A stretch of DNA of 64,000 nt from Peptostreptococcus sp. D1 (GCF_900112955.1 NZ_FONP01000001.1:434001-498000); one strand, 5' to 3'; positions 8,781-19,114 are shown, counted from the stretch's first letter. The notes: generated by a model not told the origin, from the letters alone. Made by a program: numbers and translations.

Positions 8781-9284
8781 CTATTTATTACTCGAATTAC
8801 ACCTTGAATAATGATATGCGATTCTTTCTGTACCGTCTTCTACAAATATAACTCCACATTCTAAAAATCCATTTTCGATTAATTTTTTTCTCAATTTAGT
8901 ATTATTTTTGTGGGTATCAACTCTAATTTCATCCATCATATCAGCACAATGCTTGAATACTTCTTCAAAAATCCCACCTGTTGTTCCAAGACTGGCCAAT
9001 CTATGTATTGTTCCATATACGTTATTATTAAGCCATTCACCATCGTAAATATCTGCATAGGTCGAATCTTCACCAAGAATAAAAGAAAAACACGCAGCCA
9101 CCTTGCCATCTCTTTCGACAATATACAAATTTCCATTTAAAATATCAGTTTTTATAATATTGATATTTGGATAATTGTTATCTGGCCATTGAGTTGGATT
9201 TCCATTATTTTTCATATAATTTCTAGACACATCAAATATCTTTAGTATTATTTCAATGTCATCATTAATGGCTTTTCTAATCAT
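8781..9284 (-). CDS. GNAT-family N-acetyltransferase
   Basis: A 167-aa protein starting MIRKAINDDIEIILKIF, the usual first strand and helix of a GNAT fold, with VAACFSFILGED as the central strand and a VDTHKNNTKLRKKLIENGF segment typical of the acetyl-CoA-binding C-terminal half. Substrate unknown. The ATG follows AGGAGATAGCAT. Stands alone between the amidase and CWB2 genes. Confidence 0.82.
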   Translation of the reverse strand: MIRKAINDDIEIILKIFDVSRNYMKNNGNPTQWPDNNYPNINIIKTDILNGNLYIVERDGKVAACFSFILGEDSTYADIYDGEWLNNNVYGTIHRLASLGTTGGIFEEVFKHCADMMDEIRVDTHKNNTKLRKKLIENGFLECGVIFVEDGTERIAYHYSRCNSSNK

Positions 9285-9389
9285 ATGCTATCTCCTTCTC
9301 ATAAAATTAATAAATATGCTGCCCACATAAAATAATAACATTATATGGTCATTTTTTTAATATATATGGTAATCATTATCTTACTTTTA

Positions 9390-10226
9390 CTAATTATTTT
9401 CATCGAAAAATTTGTCGACTCCATTAGCTATCCCTTTAGCTATTTTTTGTTGATACTCATTATTTTGCATCAAAAGATCCTCTTCTGGATTTGACATAAA
9501 TCCCATTTCTACAATTGTTACAGGAATTTTACACCAATTTATACCTGTCATACTGTTGGTATTTATCACACCTCTGTTTTTCGCTCCAGTTTCTAAAGCC
9601 ATAGAATCCAAAACATTCTTTGACAGCCTTTGACTATCATTAATATTTTCGTTAGACATAAACTGATTATCCGCTCTAGGTGCTAATGTCAGTGCTCCTC
9701 TAATTGAGCTATTTTGATCAGAATTTGCGTGTATCCTTAGAAAAATCCCATCATATTTATTGGCAATCTCTGCTCTTTCTTTATTACTCAACGGACAGTC
9801 ATTATTTTCTCTTATCATCACAGCCTCATATCCCCTACGATTAAACTCGTCTCTCAGCTTTAATGAAACATCAAGAGTCAGTTGATACTCATTGATTCCA
9901 GTCGTTATACCTGAAGCTCCTGATGACAATTTTGGTTTTGTTTCCGATGAACCAGGACCAATGCTCTCATGCTCATCAATCGGATATTGTTGATGCCCTG
10001 CATCTATTACTACAATATGTTTTACTCTAGTGATACCATTTTCTGATAGTTTGTCACCATCATTCTTTATTATATCACCATTTTCATTTTTATCTTTATT
10101 GATATCAGTTGTTTTAATTTCTGATGATTGCTTGGAGCTCTCGTTTCTACTGCACCCAAATAATCCGATAGCTAAAATACAAATTGTCAATACTATAAAA
10201 AATCCTCTTAAATATTTTGTAATCAT
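9390..10226 (-). CDS. Lipoprotein N-acetylmuramoyl-L-alanine amidase (Amidase_3)
   Basis: Cuts the amide between muramic acid and the stem peptide. N-terminal lipoprotein signal with lipobox IGLFGC, then an acidic linker of about 50 residues, then the zinc amidase domain: VIDAGHQ (first zinc His), GINEYQLTLD (zinc Glu region), FLRIHANSD (second His) and VEMGFMSNPEED with the catalytic Glu. Resembles CwlD/CwlC-type amidases. About 278 aa. An ATG at 10226 is preferred over the adjacent TTG at 10229; both fit AGGAG. Confidence 0.9.
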   Translation of the reverse strand: MITKYLRGFFIVLTICILAIGLFGCSRNESSKQSSEIKTTDINKDKNENGDIIKNDGDKLSENGITRVKHIVVIDAGHQQYPIDEHESIGPGSSETKPKLSSGASGITTGINEYQLTLDVSLKLRDEFNRRGYEAVMIRENNDCPLSNKERAEIANKYDGIFLRIHANSDQNSSIRGALTLAPRADNQFMSNENINDSQRLSKNVLDSMALETGAKNRGVINTNSMTGINWCKIPVTIVEMGFMSNPEEDLLMQNNEYQQKIAKGIANGVDKFFDENN

Positions 10227-10282
10227 CAATTCACGCTCCTGTCAATATAATAAAGAATTTAATATAAAAATGTTTTATATAA

Positions 10283-10311
10283 GAGCTACCACATGAAAAA
10301 TGTGATAGCTC
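10283..10311 (-). terminator. Hairpin terminator between the Mpv17-like gene and the amidase
   Basis: GAGCTACCACAT (10283-10294) pairs with ATGTGATAGCTC (10300-10311), with one wobble. The tail on the minus strand is only moderately T-rich (TTATAT), so strength is uncertain. Confidence 0.55.
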
Positions 10312-10336
10312 AATAATAATTAAGTATTATAAAAAT

Positions 10337-10897
10337 TTATGATTTCAAAGATAAAATTATTCCCAAGCATATAGATAGCAATGCTGCAAATATTACTCTA
10401 TATTCTCCGGGAAGCAAAAAGGTTATCGTATGAGCTGGTACCCAAAAAGTAGGTAGTGTTCCAACCAAAACATTTTTCGCATATGCGTAATAATCAATTC
10501 TGCCACATACATCTCTTAAAGTTATCTTTTCAGTTTCGTTTGATAACCTATTTTCATATCTGATATCCAAATATGTATCCGTATGCTTGTGGAAAACCAT
10601 AAACAGCGGACCAAATGATGTATTCATCAGCACAGATGTTAAAAATGCGAATGCAAGCTTTGAATGTAATATTGGACTACCTGCCTTCGAAAGCTTTGCA
10701 GTCATGGATTCAGCAAATATTCCCATCATAAATGCTATCCAAACACCAAGCAAGCCCCAGATAAGCATCCTATATCCAATTGAATGTGGAATCGTCACTT
10801 TTTTACTTTTTATACTTGATGCAATAATTTCACCCAAGGTTGCGAGAATAGCAAACTTAATAAATGATAGTACGTAGTGATTTGTTAAAAACGACAT
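10337..10897 (-). CDS. Mpv17/PMP22-like small membrane protein
   Basis: A 186-aa protein with about four hydrophobic segments. The C-terminal stretch FWVPAHTITFLLPGEYR followed by a hydrophobic run ending LS fits the Mpv17/PMP22 signature, normally W-x-P...I-x-F...P-x-x-YR...LS. The middle segment SFGPLFMVFHKHTDTYLD fits the GP..H....LD motif of the same family. Mpv17 proteins are mainly known from eukaryotic organelle membranes as channel-like proteins; a bacterial role is unknown. The ATG at 10897 follows GGAGG; upstream in-frame codons are non-coding by ribosome site. Alone between terminators. Confidence 0.65.
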   Translation of the reverse strand: MSFLTNHYVLSFIKFAILATLGEIIASSIKSKKVTIPHSIGYRMLIWGLLGVWIAFMMGIFAESMTAKLSKAGSPILHSKLAFAFLTSVLMNTSFGPLFMVFHKHTDTYLDIRYENRLSNETEKITLRDVCGRIDYYAYAKNVLVGTLPTFWVPAHTITFLLPGEYRVIFAALLSICLGIILSLKS

Positions 10898-11058
10898 GAA
10901 TACCTCCATTAAAAATATTATTATGATATCGTTAGCATATATATTATACATTATTACTAGAAATTTAACAAGAACTTGACACACTAGGAATATTGTAAAA
11001 TGCATTCCAACTAAATATTTTCACAAGAAATAGCTTTAAAACGGTTCATTGCATAATC

Positions 11059-11104
11059 AAAAAGCCCGTAGCATTCACTTTCAACTAAATTGAATGCACG
11101 AGCC
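11059..11104 (-). terminator. Rho-independent terminator of the dnaE operon
   Basis: On the minus strand GGCTCGTGCATTCA pairs with TGAATGCTACGGGC across a 13-base loop, followed by TTTTTG. Lies about 125 bases past the dnaE stop. Confidence 0.82.
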
Positions 11105-11147
11105 AATTGTCTAATTTCGCTAATATATAATATATAGCAATCCATCA

Positions 11148-11216
11148 ATATATTCTTACATTGATATTCGATATATTCTTACATTGCTCTTCAATATATT
11201 ACCATATTATTATATT
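11148..11216. repeat. Three 23-bp AT-rich tandem repeats downstream of dnaE
   Basis: ATATATTCTTACATTG occurs at 11148 and 11171, with a degraded third copy at 11194, an exact 23-base period. It sits between the dnaE stop and its terminator. No protein or site is evident. Confidence 0.65.
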
Positions 11217-11228
11217 GTTATTATATTA

Positions 11229-14200
11229 TTATTTTATTACTATGTCATTTTTTTCTAGAATTTTCTGAAGCTCCTCCTCAAATCCTTCGTTAGCATATAC
11301 TCCCGTGCCTTTTAATTTATACGTAATTTTGCTGCCATTTTCATTTTCGTCTACTGGGAATATAACTACCTCATCCGTTCCTCGATTCGTATTTATTATT
11401 GAATAAATTTTGTTTATCAATTCCTTATTTGACATGGAATCTATTCTCAAAAACACTTTTTTCCCTGTTCCAATATTTTGAGTTATGGCAAATTTATTGG
11501 TATTATATTTCTTTTGAGTAGAAAATTCACTTTCGTCATCTATAGCCTTTATCTCTGTAATATTCAATGACACGATATCATCGCCTCTAACACTTATTCT
11601 ACCCTTTACTAGAACAAATTTATCTTCTCGCAACAAATCAGTGTACTTTTCTAGCTCATTTGGAAAAGCAATCAAATCAATCTTTCCGTATAAGTCTTCA
11701 AGCTCAAAAAAAGCCATCAATTGGTTTTTCTTAGTAGAAAGTACCTTTTTGGCGACAATTATCCCACCTATTATCTGTTCAGAATTGTTAAGCTCCAATA
11801 GCTTTTCTGGCTCCTCCTTTAGGGAATTAATCATCAGTGTATTTATTGAAGCTCTTTTTGTCAATACCTCCTTGTATTCTGACAGAGGATGCCCTGAAAC
11901 ATATATGCCCAAAACTTCTTTTTCCATATCTAACCTAAGCTTATCCTTTAGCTCCTCTCTAAAAGTCAAATTAGAGCTAGTCGAAATCATGCTGCCATCA
12001 AGCTCATCTCCTGCAAACAAGTCAAACATCGATATCTGCCCTTCAATATTATTCTTTCTAGATTTTGATACACTTTCCAATACTGACTCGAAGTTGTACA
12101 AAAGAGTCGCTCGATTTTGCCCAGTAGTGTCAAATGCTCCACCCTTTATCAAACTCTCGATAATTCTCTTATTTGTATATTTTGCATCAAGTCTTTTTAT
12201 CATGTCCGATAAATCTGTAAATTCACCATTTTTATTTCTTTCAGAAACAATGTTATCTATCACCGATGCTCCAACATTTTTCACAGCTGCCAAGCCGAAT
12301 CTTATATTGTCTCCATCAACGGAAAACTTTGAAAATGACTTGTTGATATCAGGTGGCAAAACCCTAATTCCTATAGATTCACATTCTCCAATGTATTCTA
12401 CAAGCTTATCAGTATTTCCCATGACAGAGGTCATCAAAGCTGCCATAAATTCGACTGGATAATGGACCTTCAAATATGCTGTCTCATATGCCAAAACGCC
12501 ATAAGCAGCTGCATGAGATTTGTTAAATGCGTATTTTGCAAAATCAATCATCTCGTCAAATATTTGATTTGCAATATACTCAGGTACACCATTTCTAACA
12601 CATCCCGCAATTTCTATTTCATCATTTTTGTCTAGCTTTCCATGAATAAAATACTGTCTTTCTTCTTCCATAACATCCATTTTCTTTTTACTCATGGCTC
12701 TTCTAACCAGGTCACTTCTACCGAAGCTATATCCACCTAGCTCTCTAACAACCTGCATAACCTGCTCCTGATATACCAAGCAACCATATGTTACATCCAA
12801 AATAGGCTTTAGCTTTTCGTGCAAATACGTAACTTCACTTGGATTATGCTTGCAATTCACATATTTTGGAATCGATTCCATTGGACCTGGTCTATACAAA
12901 GATATTCCGGCAACAATGTCTTCAAAGCTACTTGGCTTCAGCTGCTTCATAAAGCTTCTCATACCAGCACTTTCCAGCTGAAACACACCCATTGTATTCC
13001 CCAGCGACAGCTGCTCATACACCTTTGGATCATCGTATTCCATCCTTGAAAAATCAATTTTCTCTGTATACCCCTTAGACTCTCTATTCAGCTCTATCAA
13101 ATCTAAGGTATCTCTAATCACTGTAAGTGTTCTCAGACCGAGGAAATCCATTTTCAAAAGTCCCAATTCTTCAAGCGTTGTCATTGTAAATTGAGTTGTT
13201 ATTGAATCTTGATTTCTATAAAGTGGAACATATTCGTAAACAGGATTTTTAGAAATAACAACACCGGCTGCATGAGTGGAAGCATGTCTCAGCATTCCCT
13301 CCAGCTGCTTTGATATATCTATTATTCGCTTCACGTCTCCATCATTATCGTATAATTTTTCAAGATTAGGATTTTCATCGAATGCCTTATCTATTGTCAT
13401 TCCCAAAGAAAATGGTATCTCTTTTGCTATTGAGTCGACTTTATTATATGGGATATCCAAAACTCTACCTACATCTCTAATAGCAAGCTTCGCTCCCATT
13501 GTACCGAATGTAATTATCTGAGCTACGTGATCGGAGCCATATTTCTCCTTCACATACTCAATTACCTCCTCTCTTCTTTCGTAACAGAAGTCAATATCTA
13601 TATCAGGCATAGTTACTCTCTCTGGATTTAAAAATCTCTCAAACAACAAATTGTACTTTATCGGATCGATATCCGTTATTTTCAATGTATAAGCAACTAT
13701 CGATCCAGCCGCCGATCCTCTTCCAGGACCTACAATTATATTATTGCTCTTTGCGAAGTTTATAAAGTCCCAAACTATCAAAAAATACTCTATATAGCCC
13801 ATATTTGCAATCACATCAATCTCATAGTCAAGTCTTTCCTTGATTTCATCATCCACATCGGCTCCATATCTATCCTCAAGACCAAGATAACAAAGCTTTC
13901 TCATATATTCCAAGGCTGTCATTCCATCTGGAACCTCAAATGAAGGGATATGATATGTATTAAAATCGAATTCTACGTTACATCTTTCAGCTATTTTTAG
14001 TGTATTGTCAATTGATTCAGGTGCAAATGAAAACAGCTCCTCCATCTCTGCTCTGGATTTTATGTAAAACTCATCATTTGGAAATTTCATTCTGGTAGGA
14101 TCATCAACTATCTTTTGCATCTGGATACATAATAATACATCGTGATTCTCAGAGTCCTCTCTTCTAACATAATGTGAATCATTTGTTGCAACCAATGGAA

Positions 14201-14846
14201 TATCAAGCTCTTTTGACAGCTTCAGCAAGCCAGCGTTTACCTCTTTGTCCTCAAACAGATTATGATCCTGTAGCTCTAAAAAGAAATTATCCTTACCAAA
14301 AATTTCCCTGTATTCAATTGAAAGTTTTTTTGCCAGGTCATAATCCCTCGCCATCAAAGCCTTTGGAATTTCACCATTTAGACACGCTGATAGACATATT
14401 ATTCCATCCGAGTATTTTCTCAGCTGCTCTTTATCAGTTCTAGGTTTGTAGTAAAAGCCTTCCGTATAAGAATCAGATACTATTTTTATCAAATTTTTGT
14501 ATCCATCATTATTTTCAGCTAGTAATATCAGGTGTGATGAGTATTTATCTATCATTGGGTCTTTTTCTGACATAGCTCTTGGAGCTACATACACTTCACA
14601 GCCTATAATAGGCTTTATTCCATTTTTCTTGCATTTTTTATAAAAATCGACAACTCCAAACATCGATCCATGATCTGTAATTGCACAGGAGCTCATTCCC
14701 AACTCCTTTATCCTTGGAATCAGCCAATCTAGTCTGGAAAAACCATCTAAAAGACTATATTCTGTATGCACATGAAGATGACAAAAATCATTTTTTTCTC
14801 CATTGTCTATAGCTTGATATATTTCATTGTTTTTTTCTACATTCAC
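11229..14846 (-). CDS. dnaE: DNA polymerase III alpha subunit
   Basis: A 1205-aa replicative polymerase of the C family without an internal exonuclease, so DnaE rather than PolC. Order: PHP domain (FCHLHVHTEYSLLDG at the start), palm with the catalytic aspartates in MPDIDIDF, thumb and fingers (GPGRGSAAGS, ASTHAAGVVIS), helix-hairpin-helix, and a C-terminal OB fold (FFELEDLYGKIDLIAFP). The GTG at 14846 is used, with GGAGGTGATAGT just upstream. Last gene of the hprK-murB-rapZ-glmR-whiA cluster, as in many Clostridia. Confidence 0.96.
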   Translation of the reverse strand: MNVEKNNEIYQAIDNGEKNDFCHLHVHTEYSLLDGFSRLDWLIPRIKELGMSSCAITDHGSMFGVVDFYKKCKKNGIKPIIGCEVYVAPRAMSEKDPMIDKYSSHLILLAENNDGYKNLIKIVSDSYTEGFYYKPRTDKEQLRKYSDGIICLSACLNGEIPKALMARDYDLAKKLSIEYREIFGKDNFFLELQDHNLFEDKEVNAGLLKLSKELDIPLVATNDSHYVRREDSENHDVLLCIQMQKIVDDPTRMKFPNDEFYIKSRAEMEELFSFAPESIDNTLKIAERCNVEFDFNTYHIPSFEVPDGMTALEYMRKLCYLGLEDRYGADVDDEIKERLDYEIDVIANMGYIEYFLIVWDFINFAKSNNIIVGPGRGSAAGSIVAYTLKITDIDPIKYNLLFERFLNPERVTMPDIDIDFCYERREEVIEYVKEKYGSDHVAQIITFGTMGAKLAIRDVGRVLDIPYNKVDSIAKEIPFSLGMTIDKAFDENPNLEKLYDNDGDVKRIIDISKQLEGMLRHASTHAAGVVISKNPVYEYVPLYRNQDSITTQFTMTTLEELGLLKMDFLGLRTLTVIRDTLDLIELNRESKGYTEKIDFSRMEYDDPKVYEQLSLGNTMGVFQLESAGMRSFMKQLKPSSFEDIVAGISLYRPGPMESIPKYVNCKHNPSEVTYLHEKLKPILDVTYGCLVYQEQVMQVVRELGGYSFGRSDLVRRAMSKKKMDVMEEERQYFIHGKLDKNDEIEIAGCVRNGVPEYIANQIFDEMIDFAKYAFNKSHAAAYGVLAYETAYLKVHYPVEFMAALMTSVMGNTDKLVEYIGECESIGIRVLPPDINKSFSKFSVDGDNIRFGLAAVKNVGASVIDNIVSERNKNGEFTDLSDMIKRLDAKYTNKRIIESLIKGGAFDTTGQNRATLLYNFESVLESVSKSRKNNIEGQISMFDLFAGDELDGSMISTSSNLTFREELKDKLRLDMEKEVLGIYVSGHPLSEYKEVLTKRASINTLMINSLKEEPEKLLELNNSEQIIGGIIVAKKVLSTKKNQLMAFFELEDLYGKIDLIAFPNELEKYTDLLREDKFVLVKGRISVRGDDIVSLNITEIKAIDDESEFSTQKKYNTNKFAITQNIGTGKKVFLRIDSMSNKELINKIYSIINTNRGTDEVVIFPVDENENGSKITYKLKGTGVYANEGFEEELQKILEKNDIVIK

Positions 14847-14893
14847 ACTATCACCTCCACTATTTTAAAATAGCTGATGCAAAGGGCACCAGC

Positions 14894-15859
14894 TTAAAAT
14901 AAATCCTCCAAAGATACTTCATCTCTATGTCTATTGGCAATTTCTTCTATTTTTTTGAACCTGTGATTTACACCAGATTTTCCAAGAGGAGGATGTAACA
15001 TTTCGCCCAATTCCTTCAAGCTCATATCTTCATATTCTAATCTAAGCATAGCCAACTCTTGAAGATTCTCTGGAAGTCCCCTTATGCCGATAGTTTTTTG
15101 TATAATCAATATATTTTCAACTTGCCTAACAGCCGCATCTACAGTTTTAGACAAATTAGCCGTCTCACAATTTACTATTCTATTTACATTATTTCTCATT
15201 TCTTTGATTATTTTTATATTTTGTAATGCAAACATTGCATTTGTAGCTCCAATTATTGCCAGTAAATCTGAAATCTGCTCACTTTCCTTCAAATATACCA
15301 CAAAATTATTCTTTCTCGCTACAATTTTGCTATTAAATCCCATGGAATTTATAAGCTCACTTAATTCATAAGCATAATCTTCGTTATTTGCTACAAATTC
15401 CATATGATAGTTTTTTTCTGGATCGTTTATTGATCCACCGCCCAAAAATGCCCCTCTGATATATGCATGGGCGTCCTCTGGCTCTTTTACTATTTTGTTG
15501 GAAATATCATTTCTTGTGATAAACGTATTTTCATTATCTAATATTCCCAAGGCTACCAATAGCTTTGATGCTCCCATTTCAGGAGTAATAGTTAACACGT
15601 AACTATTATTTTTCTTTAGCATTTGATTTTTATTAACAGTGATACTAGTGTTGATTCCAAATTCTCTATTCAGTATTTTAAAAACTCTTCTCGCTATAGA
15701 GTTTAACTCAGTAGTAATTTTTAGCCCTATTTGCATATTTCCCATAAAATGCAAGCTTCCTGAAAGTCTTATTATAGCTGATAATTCGGCTATATCCAAA
15801 GCTCTGTTGCCAATATCCATTCTTGAAAGCTCATTTTTTGTCTCAGTTGAAAATGACAT
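14894..15859 (-). CDS. whiA: Sporulation/cell-division regulator WhiA
   Basis: A 321-aa DNA-binding protein: N-terminal LAGLIDADG-like domain ([18 protein letters not shown] near 140) and C-terminal helix-turn-helix ([20 protein letters not shown] near 285). In Firmicutes it affects cell division and chromosome segregation. I place the start at ATG 15859 ([11 protein letters not shown]), the conserved WhiA start; this begins seven bases after the nudix stop instead of overlapping it. Middle of the rapZ-glmR-nudix-whiA-dnaE operon. Confidence 0.95.
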   Translation of the reverse strand: MSFSTETKNELSRMDIGNRALDIAELSAIIRLSGSLHFMGNMQIGLKITTELNSIARRVFKILNREFGINTSITVNKNQMLKKNNSYVLTITPEMGASKLLVALGILDNENTFITRNDISNKIVKEPEDAHAYIRGAFLGGGSINDPEKNYHMEFVANNEDYAYELSELINSMGFNSKIVARKNNFVVYLKESEQISDLLAIIGATNAMFALQNIKIIKEMRNNVNRIVNCETANLSKTVDAAVRQVENILIIQKTIGIRGLPENLQELAMLRLEYEDMSLKELGEMLHPPLGKSGVNHRFKKIEEIANRHRDEVSLEDLF

Positions 15860-15866
15860 AATCTCT

Positions 15867-16283
15867 CTATTTTTCCTTTTCAAGCTCTTTCAAGGCGACC
15901 TTTATTATTTCTTTTTCATCAGTATATCTAGCCATATCAGCAACTCTATTAATATGAATAAATTTGGCTTCTACAAAACCTTCTTCTTTTTGTGGAACAG
16001 TATCCATATTTTTGGCACACATCAAATACCAATAAACTATCTTGTGAACATCCTTGCTATCGTCCCAGTTTTCTTTATATGTATAATGTATCTCACCCAA
16101 ATACCTTCCTATTTTGGCTTTTACTCCAGTTTCTTCTCTAACTTCCCTAAGAGCAGCTTGTTTATGAGTTTCTCCCAATTCTACTTTTCCCTTGGGGAGA
16201 ACCCAATCACCATTGTACTTTCTCAGCAACAGTATAGAATTACCAAGAACAACAACTCCACCTGCACTTACCTCTTCTCTCAT
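15867..16283 (-). CDS. Nudix hydrolase (YvcI position)
   Basis: A 138-aa Nudix protein. The complete box GX5EX7REUXEEXGU is present as [23 protein letters not shown]. It hydrolyses a nucleoside diphosphate linked to another group; substrate not readable. Between glmR and whiA. In Bacillus a Nudix gene (yvcI) also belongs to the rapZ-glmR-whiA group, so the association is conserved although the order differs. Confidence 0.92.
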   Translation of the reverse strand: MREEVSAGGVVVLGNSILLLRKYNGDWVLPKGKVELGETHKQAALREVREETGVKAKIGRYLGEIHYTYKENWDDSKDVHKIVYWYLMCAKNMDTVPQKEEGFVEAKFIHINRVADMARYTDEKEIIKVALKELEKEK

Positions 16284-16317
16284 AGTATCACTCCTTAAAA
16301 AGAATTAATTATAATTC

Positions 16318-17469
16318 TTACAAATCAGTATTATAGCTGTGCTTTATTGCAATCTTCATCACGATATTTGATAATAAATCCGCATCGTGCCTAATATAAC
16401 CACTTCTAATCTCTATCAATTTCTGTTCTAAACAGGCAATTCCAGACAGCCCTAGATATTCCCTCTGTTTTTCATCCAATAAAATCAATTTTGCCCCGTC
16501 CTTTGCATATCTCTCAAAAACACCAACTGGCAGCTCTTCGTTATTTACAATTACATAATCAATAAAATTCACACCCGAATGCTCGACCAATACTTTCACA
16601 TGATCTACAACATCCTTGCCATCAGTTTCTCCTGGCTGTGTCATTATATTGCAAATATATATTTTGGGGGCAGTTGAACTAGATAAAGCATCTACAACGC
16701 CATCCACCAAAATATTTGGAAGAATACTCGTATATAGACTGCCAGGACCTATTACTATCGCATCAGCTTCTTTTATAGACGTAATAACTTCATCCAAAGG
16801 CTTTGCATTTTCCTTATCTAGGGACATTTTTTTAATCTTGCATTTTGCCCTTCTAGCAGCACTTGGAATATTTGATTCGCCTACTATTTTTTCTCCATTT
16901 TCCAGCTCGGCGACAAGATTGATATCCTCCATTGTAACTGGCAATACCTTTCCCGTAATGGCAAAAATTTGACTCATCTTGTAAACAGCAGTTTCAAAAT
17001 TATCGTATAACCCAGTCATCGCAGCGATAAATAAATTTCCAAAGCTTTGCCCCTTAAGTGCTCCATCAGAAAACCTATACTGCATTACTTCATTCATCGT
17101 AGGTTCTATGTTCGCAAGTGCTAACAGACAATTTCTAATGTCTCCAGGTGGTAGCATTCCAAGATCCTCTCTCAATGCACCTGAGCCACCACCATCATCT
17201 GCAACAGTCACTATAGCAGTAATATTTTTTGTGGTATGCTTAAGCCCTCTCAAAAAAACAGATTGACCTGTACCGCCTCCAATTACAACTATTTTGGGCT
17301 CAAATTTATTTTTCTGAATGGTTTCAATCGTAATCTGATTCTGATCCACTGTCTTTTTGTATAATAAAATAAATCTATAGATAACATAAAATGCAATTAT
17401 AAAAGAGATCACACCCAAAAATGCAAGCAATGCAAGTATCATCTCAAGTCCTGATAAGTTTATCTGCAT
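16318..17469 (-). CDS. glmR: GlmR/YvcK gluconeogenesis and envelope factor
   Basis: A 383-aa protein of the CofD-like family. An N-terminal membrane helix (residues about 8-30) precedes the nucleotide-sugar-binding domain that starts IVVIGGGTGQSVFLRGLK and holds TVADDGGGSGALREDLG and GPGSLYTSILPNI. In Bacillus GlmR binds UDP-GlcNAc and stimulates GlmS. The membrane anchor is an added feature, seen in some clostridial homologues. The ATG at 17469 follows GGAGG, 12 bases after the rapZ stop. Confidence 0.93.
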   Translation of the reverse strand: MQINLSGLEMILALLAFLGVISFIIAFYVIYRFILLYKKTVDQNQITIETIQKNKFEPKIVVIGGGTGQSVFLRGLKHTTKNITAIVTVADDGGGSGALREDLGMLPPGDIRNCLLALANIEPTMNEVMQYRFSDGALKGQSFGNLFIAAMTGLYDNFETAVYKMSQIFAITGKVLPVTMEDINLVAELENGEKIVGESNIPSAARRAKCKIKKMSLDKENAKPLDEVITSIKEADAIVIGPGSLYTSILPNILVDGVVDALSSSTAPKIYICNIMTQPGETDGKDVVDHVKVLVEHSGVNFIDYVIVNNEELPVGVFERYAKDGAKLILLDEKQREYLGLSGIACLEQKLIEIRSGYIRHDADLLSNIVMKIAIKHSYNTDL

Positions 17470-17481
17470 AACATCCTCCAA

Positions 17482-18345
17482 TTAGTCTAACTTTGCATCT
17501 CTATGCTTCTTCACTACTCTATAACCCTTGTCGTTCAGATAATCAAAAGAATAGTTTGCGATTGTTACAGATCTATGTCTTCCGCCTGTACAGCCTATTC
17601 CAATCACTAGATGTTGCTTTCCTTCATTGATATACTGCGGTATTAGAAAATCATACAAATCAAATAGCTTTTCAACAAATGCATTACTCACTTCCGAGTT
17701 CATTACAAATGCTCTCACAGCTTCGCTATCTCCAGTTTTAGGTCTCAGATTTAGATCATAGTATGGATTGGGTAGGAACCTTACATCAAATACCAAATCT
17801 GCATCTATTGGAATTCCATATTTAAAACCAAATGAAACCACAGAAATTGTTATATTTGGACTGTTTAGACCATCATCTTCATCATATATACTAGCAATTT
17901 CCTGCTTCAAATCCTTTGGCTTCATATTGCTAGTATCGATTATCATCCTTGAATATTTTTTTAGCGGTTCCATTATCACTCTTTCTTTTTTTATTCCATC
18001 AGAAATTTGAGAATTTGCCGCCAATGGATGATTTCTCCTCGTCATCTTATATCTCTTAACCAATACATCATCATCACAATCCAAATATATCATGTCAAAC
18101 TTAAAATTAGCAGAATCCAAATGCTCCAAGGCAGAGTTTAATTCTTGAAAGAACTCTCTCCCCCTGATGTCGATTCCCAACGCCACTTTATCTATATTTG
18201 AATTTGAATGAAAAAACAATTCTGCAAAATTCACTATTAATGCAGGAGGTAAATTGTCGACACAGTAATACCCCATATCTTCTAATGCTCGCATTGCTTC
18301 ACTTTTTCCAGAACCAGATAATCCCGTTACTATGACAAATTTCAT
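17482..18345 (-). CDS. rapZ: RapZ nucleotide-binding protein (YvcJ)
   Basis: A 287-aa P-loop protein: [18 protein letters not shown] at the N terminus, followed by the family motif GYYCVDNLPP, a MIIDTSN region, and a C-terminal GIGCTGGRHRSV. In Enterobacteria RapZ guides RNase E to the GlmZ RNA; in Firmicutes it is linked to glucosamine and competence control. Start at 18345 after AGGAGG; upstream in-frame codons lie in the gap to the PHP gene and are not used. Confidence 0.95.
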   Translation of the reverse strand: MKFVIVTGLSGSGKSEAMRALEDMGYYCVDNLPPALIVNFAELFFHSNSNIDKVALGIDIRGREFFQELNSALEHLDSANFKFDMIYLDCDDDVLVKRYKMTRRNHPLAANSQISDGIKKERVIMEPLKKYSRMIIDTSNMKPKDLKQEIASIYDEDDGLNSPNITISVVSFGFKYGIPIDADLVFDVRFLPNPYYDLNLRPKTGDSEAVRAFVMNSEVSNAFVEKLFDLYDFLIPQYINEGKQHLVIGIGCTGGRHRSVTIANYSFDYLNDKGYRVVKKHRDAKLD

Positions 18346-18376
18346 ACCAAAGCCTCCTTTATTTTTTGTTCCACAC

Positions 18377-19114
18377 TTAAACTTCAATATTTTCTATTCT
18401 ACTGACGTCCAAACCAGCTTCTTCTACAATTTTAAATGCCTTTTCAAAATTCGCAACATTCTCTGGAGAATGTGCATCAGAGCCGATGTAGAACTTTATA
18501 TTTCTATCGCCGATTTTCTTAATCATCTCAGGACTAAGCTTCCTATGATGACCATTTATTTCAAGCCCTGTACCTGTCTTTTCGGCCATGTCGGCAACCC
18601 TCTCAATATCTACTGCCCCTTTATCTCCAGGGTGTGTTATATATAAAATATTATATTTTTGCATGGCATTTACAACGGCTCTGGTGTTATATTCTTTTGA
18701 AAAGATTCCACCAAACAAAAGATTGTCTATGTTATGCAATAGAGATCTCAAGGAAGTCGGTTTTGCACCATAATGGTACCCTGCTAGAATATAATCAAAC
18801 TTGTCTATCAAATCCTCTTCCATATCGATCCTTCCACTATCATCTAGTATATTACATTCCATCCCCATCAAGATTTCAATATTGCTATACTTCTCGTTTA
18901 ATCTATCTATTTCTTCTCTTTCTTTTAGAGCATTTTTTCTAGATAATCCATAGAAATTATGAGAAAATCCATGCTCTGAAATTCCTATTTTCTTTAGGTC
19001 CTTATCAATCGCGACCAGGACATTTTCTTCAATAGTACCCTTTGCGTGTCTTCTTTTTTCATTGTTTCCACAACTGAAAATCGTATGTGTATGAAAGTCT
19101 CCAATAATTTTCAT
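18377..19114 (-). CDS. PHP-domain phosphoesterase
   Basis: A 245-aa metal-dependent PHP protein. Metal motifs: GDFHTHTIFSCGNN at the N terminus, ISEHGF near 45, YHYGAK near 113, ITHPGD near 155, LEINGHHR near 180 and IGSDAH near 213. Resembles the YcdX/HisK-like group. Conserved between murB and rapZ in Clostridia, suggesting a cell-wall link, but the substrate is unknown. Confidence 0.9.
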   Translation of the reverse strand: MKIIGDFHTHTIFSCGNNEKRRHAKGTIEENVLVAIDKDLKKIGISEHGFSHNFYGLSRKNALKEREEIDRLNEKYSNIEILMGMECNILDDSGRIDMEEDLIDKFDYILAGYHYGAKPTSLRSLLHNIDNLLFGGIFSKEYNTRAVVNAMQKYNILYITHPGDKGAVDIERVADMAEKTGTGLEINGHHRKLSPEMIKKIGDRNIKFYIGSDAHSPENVANFEKAFKIVEEAGLDVSRIENIEV

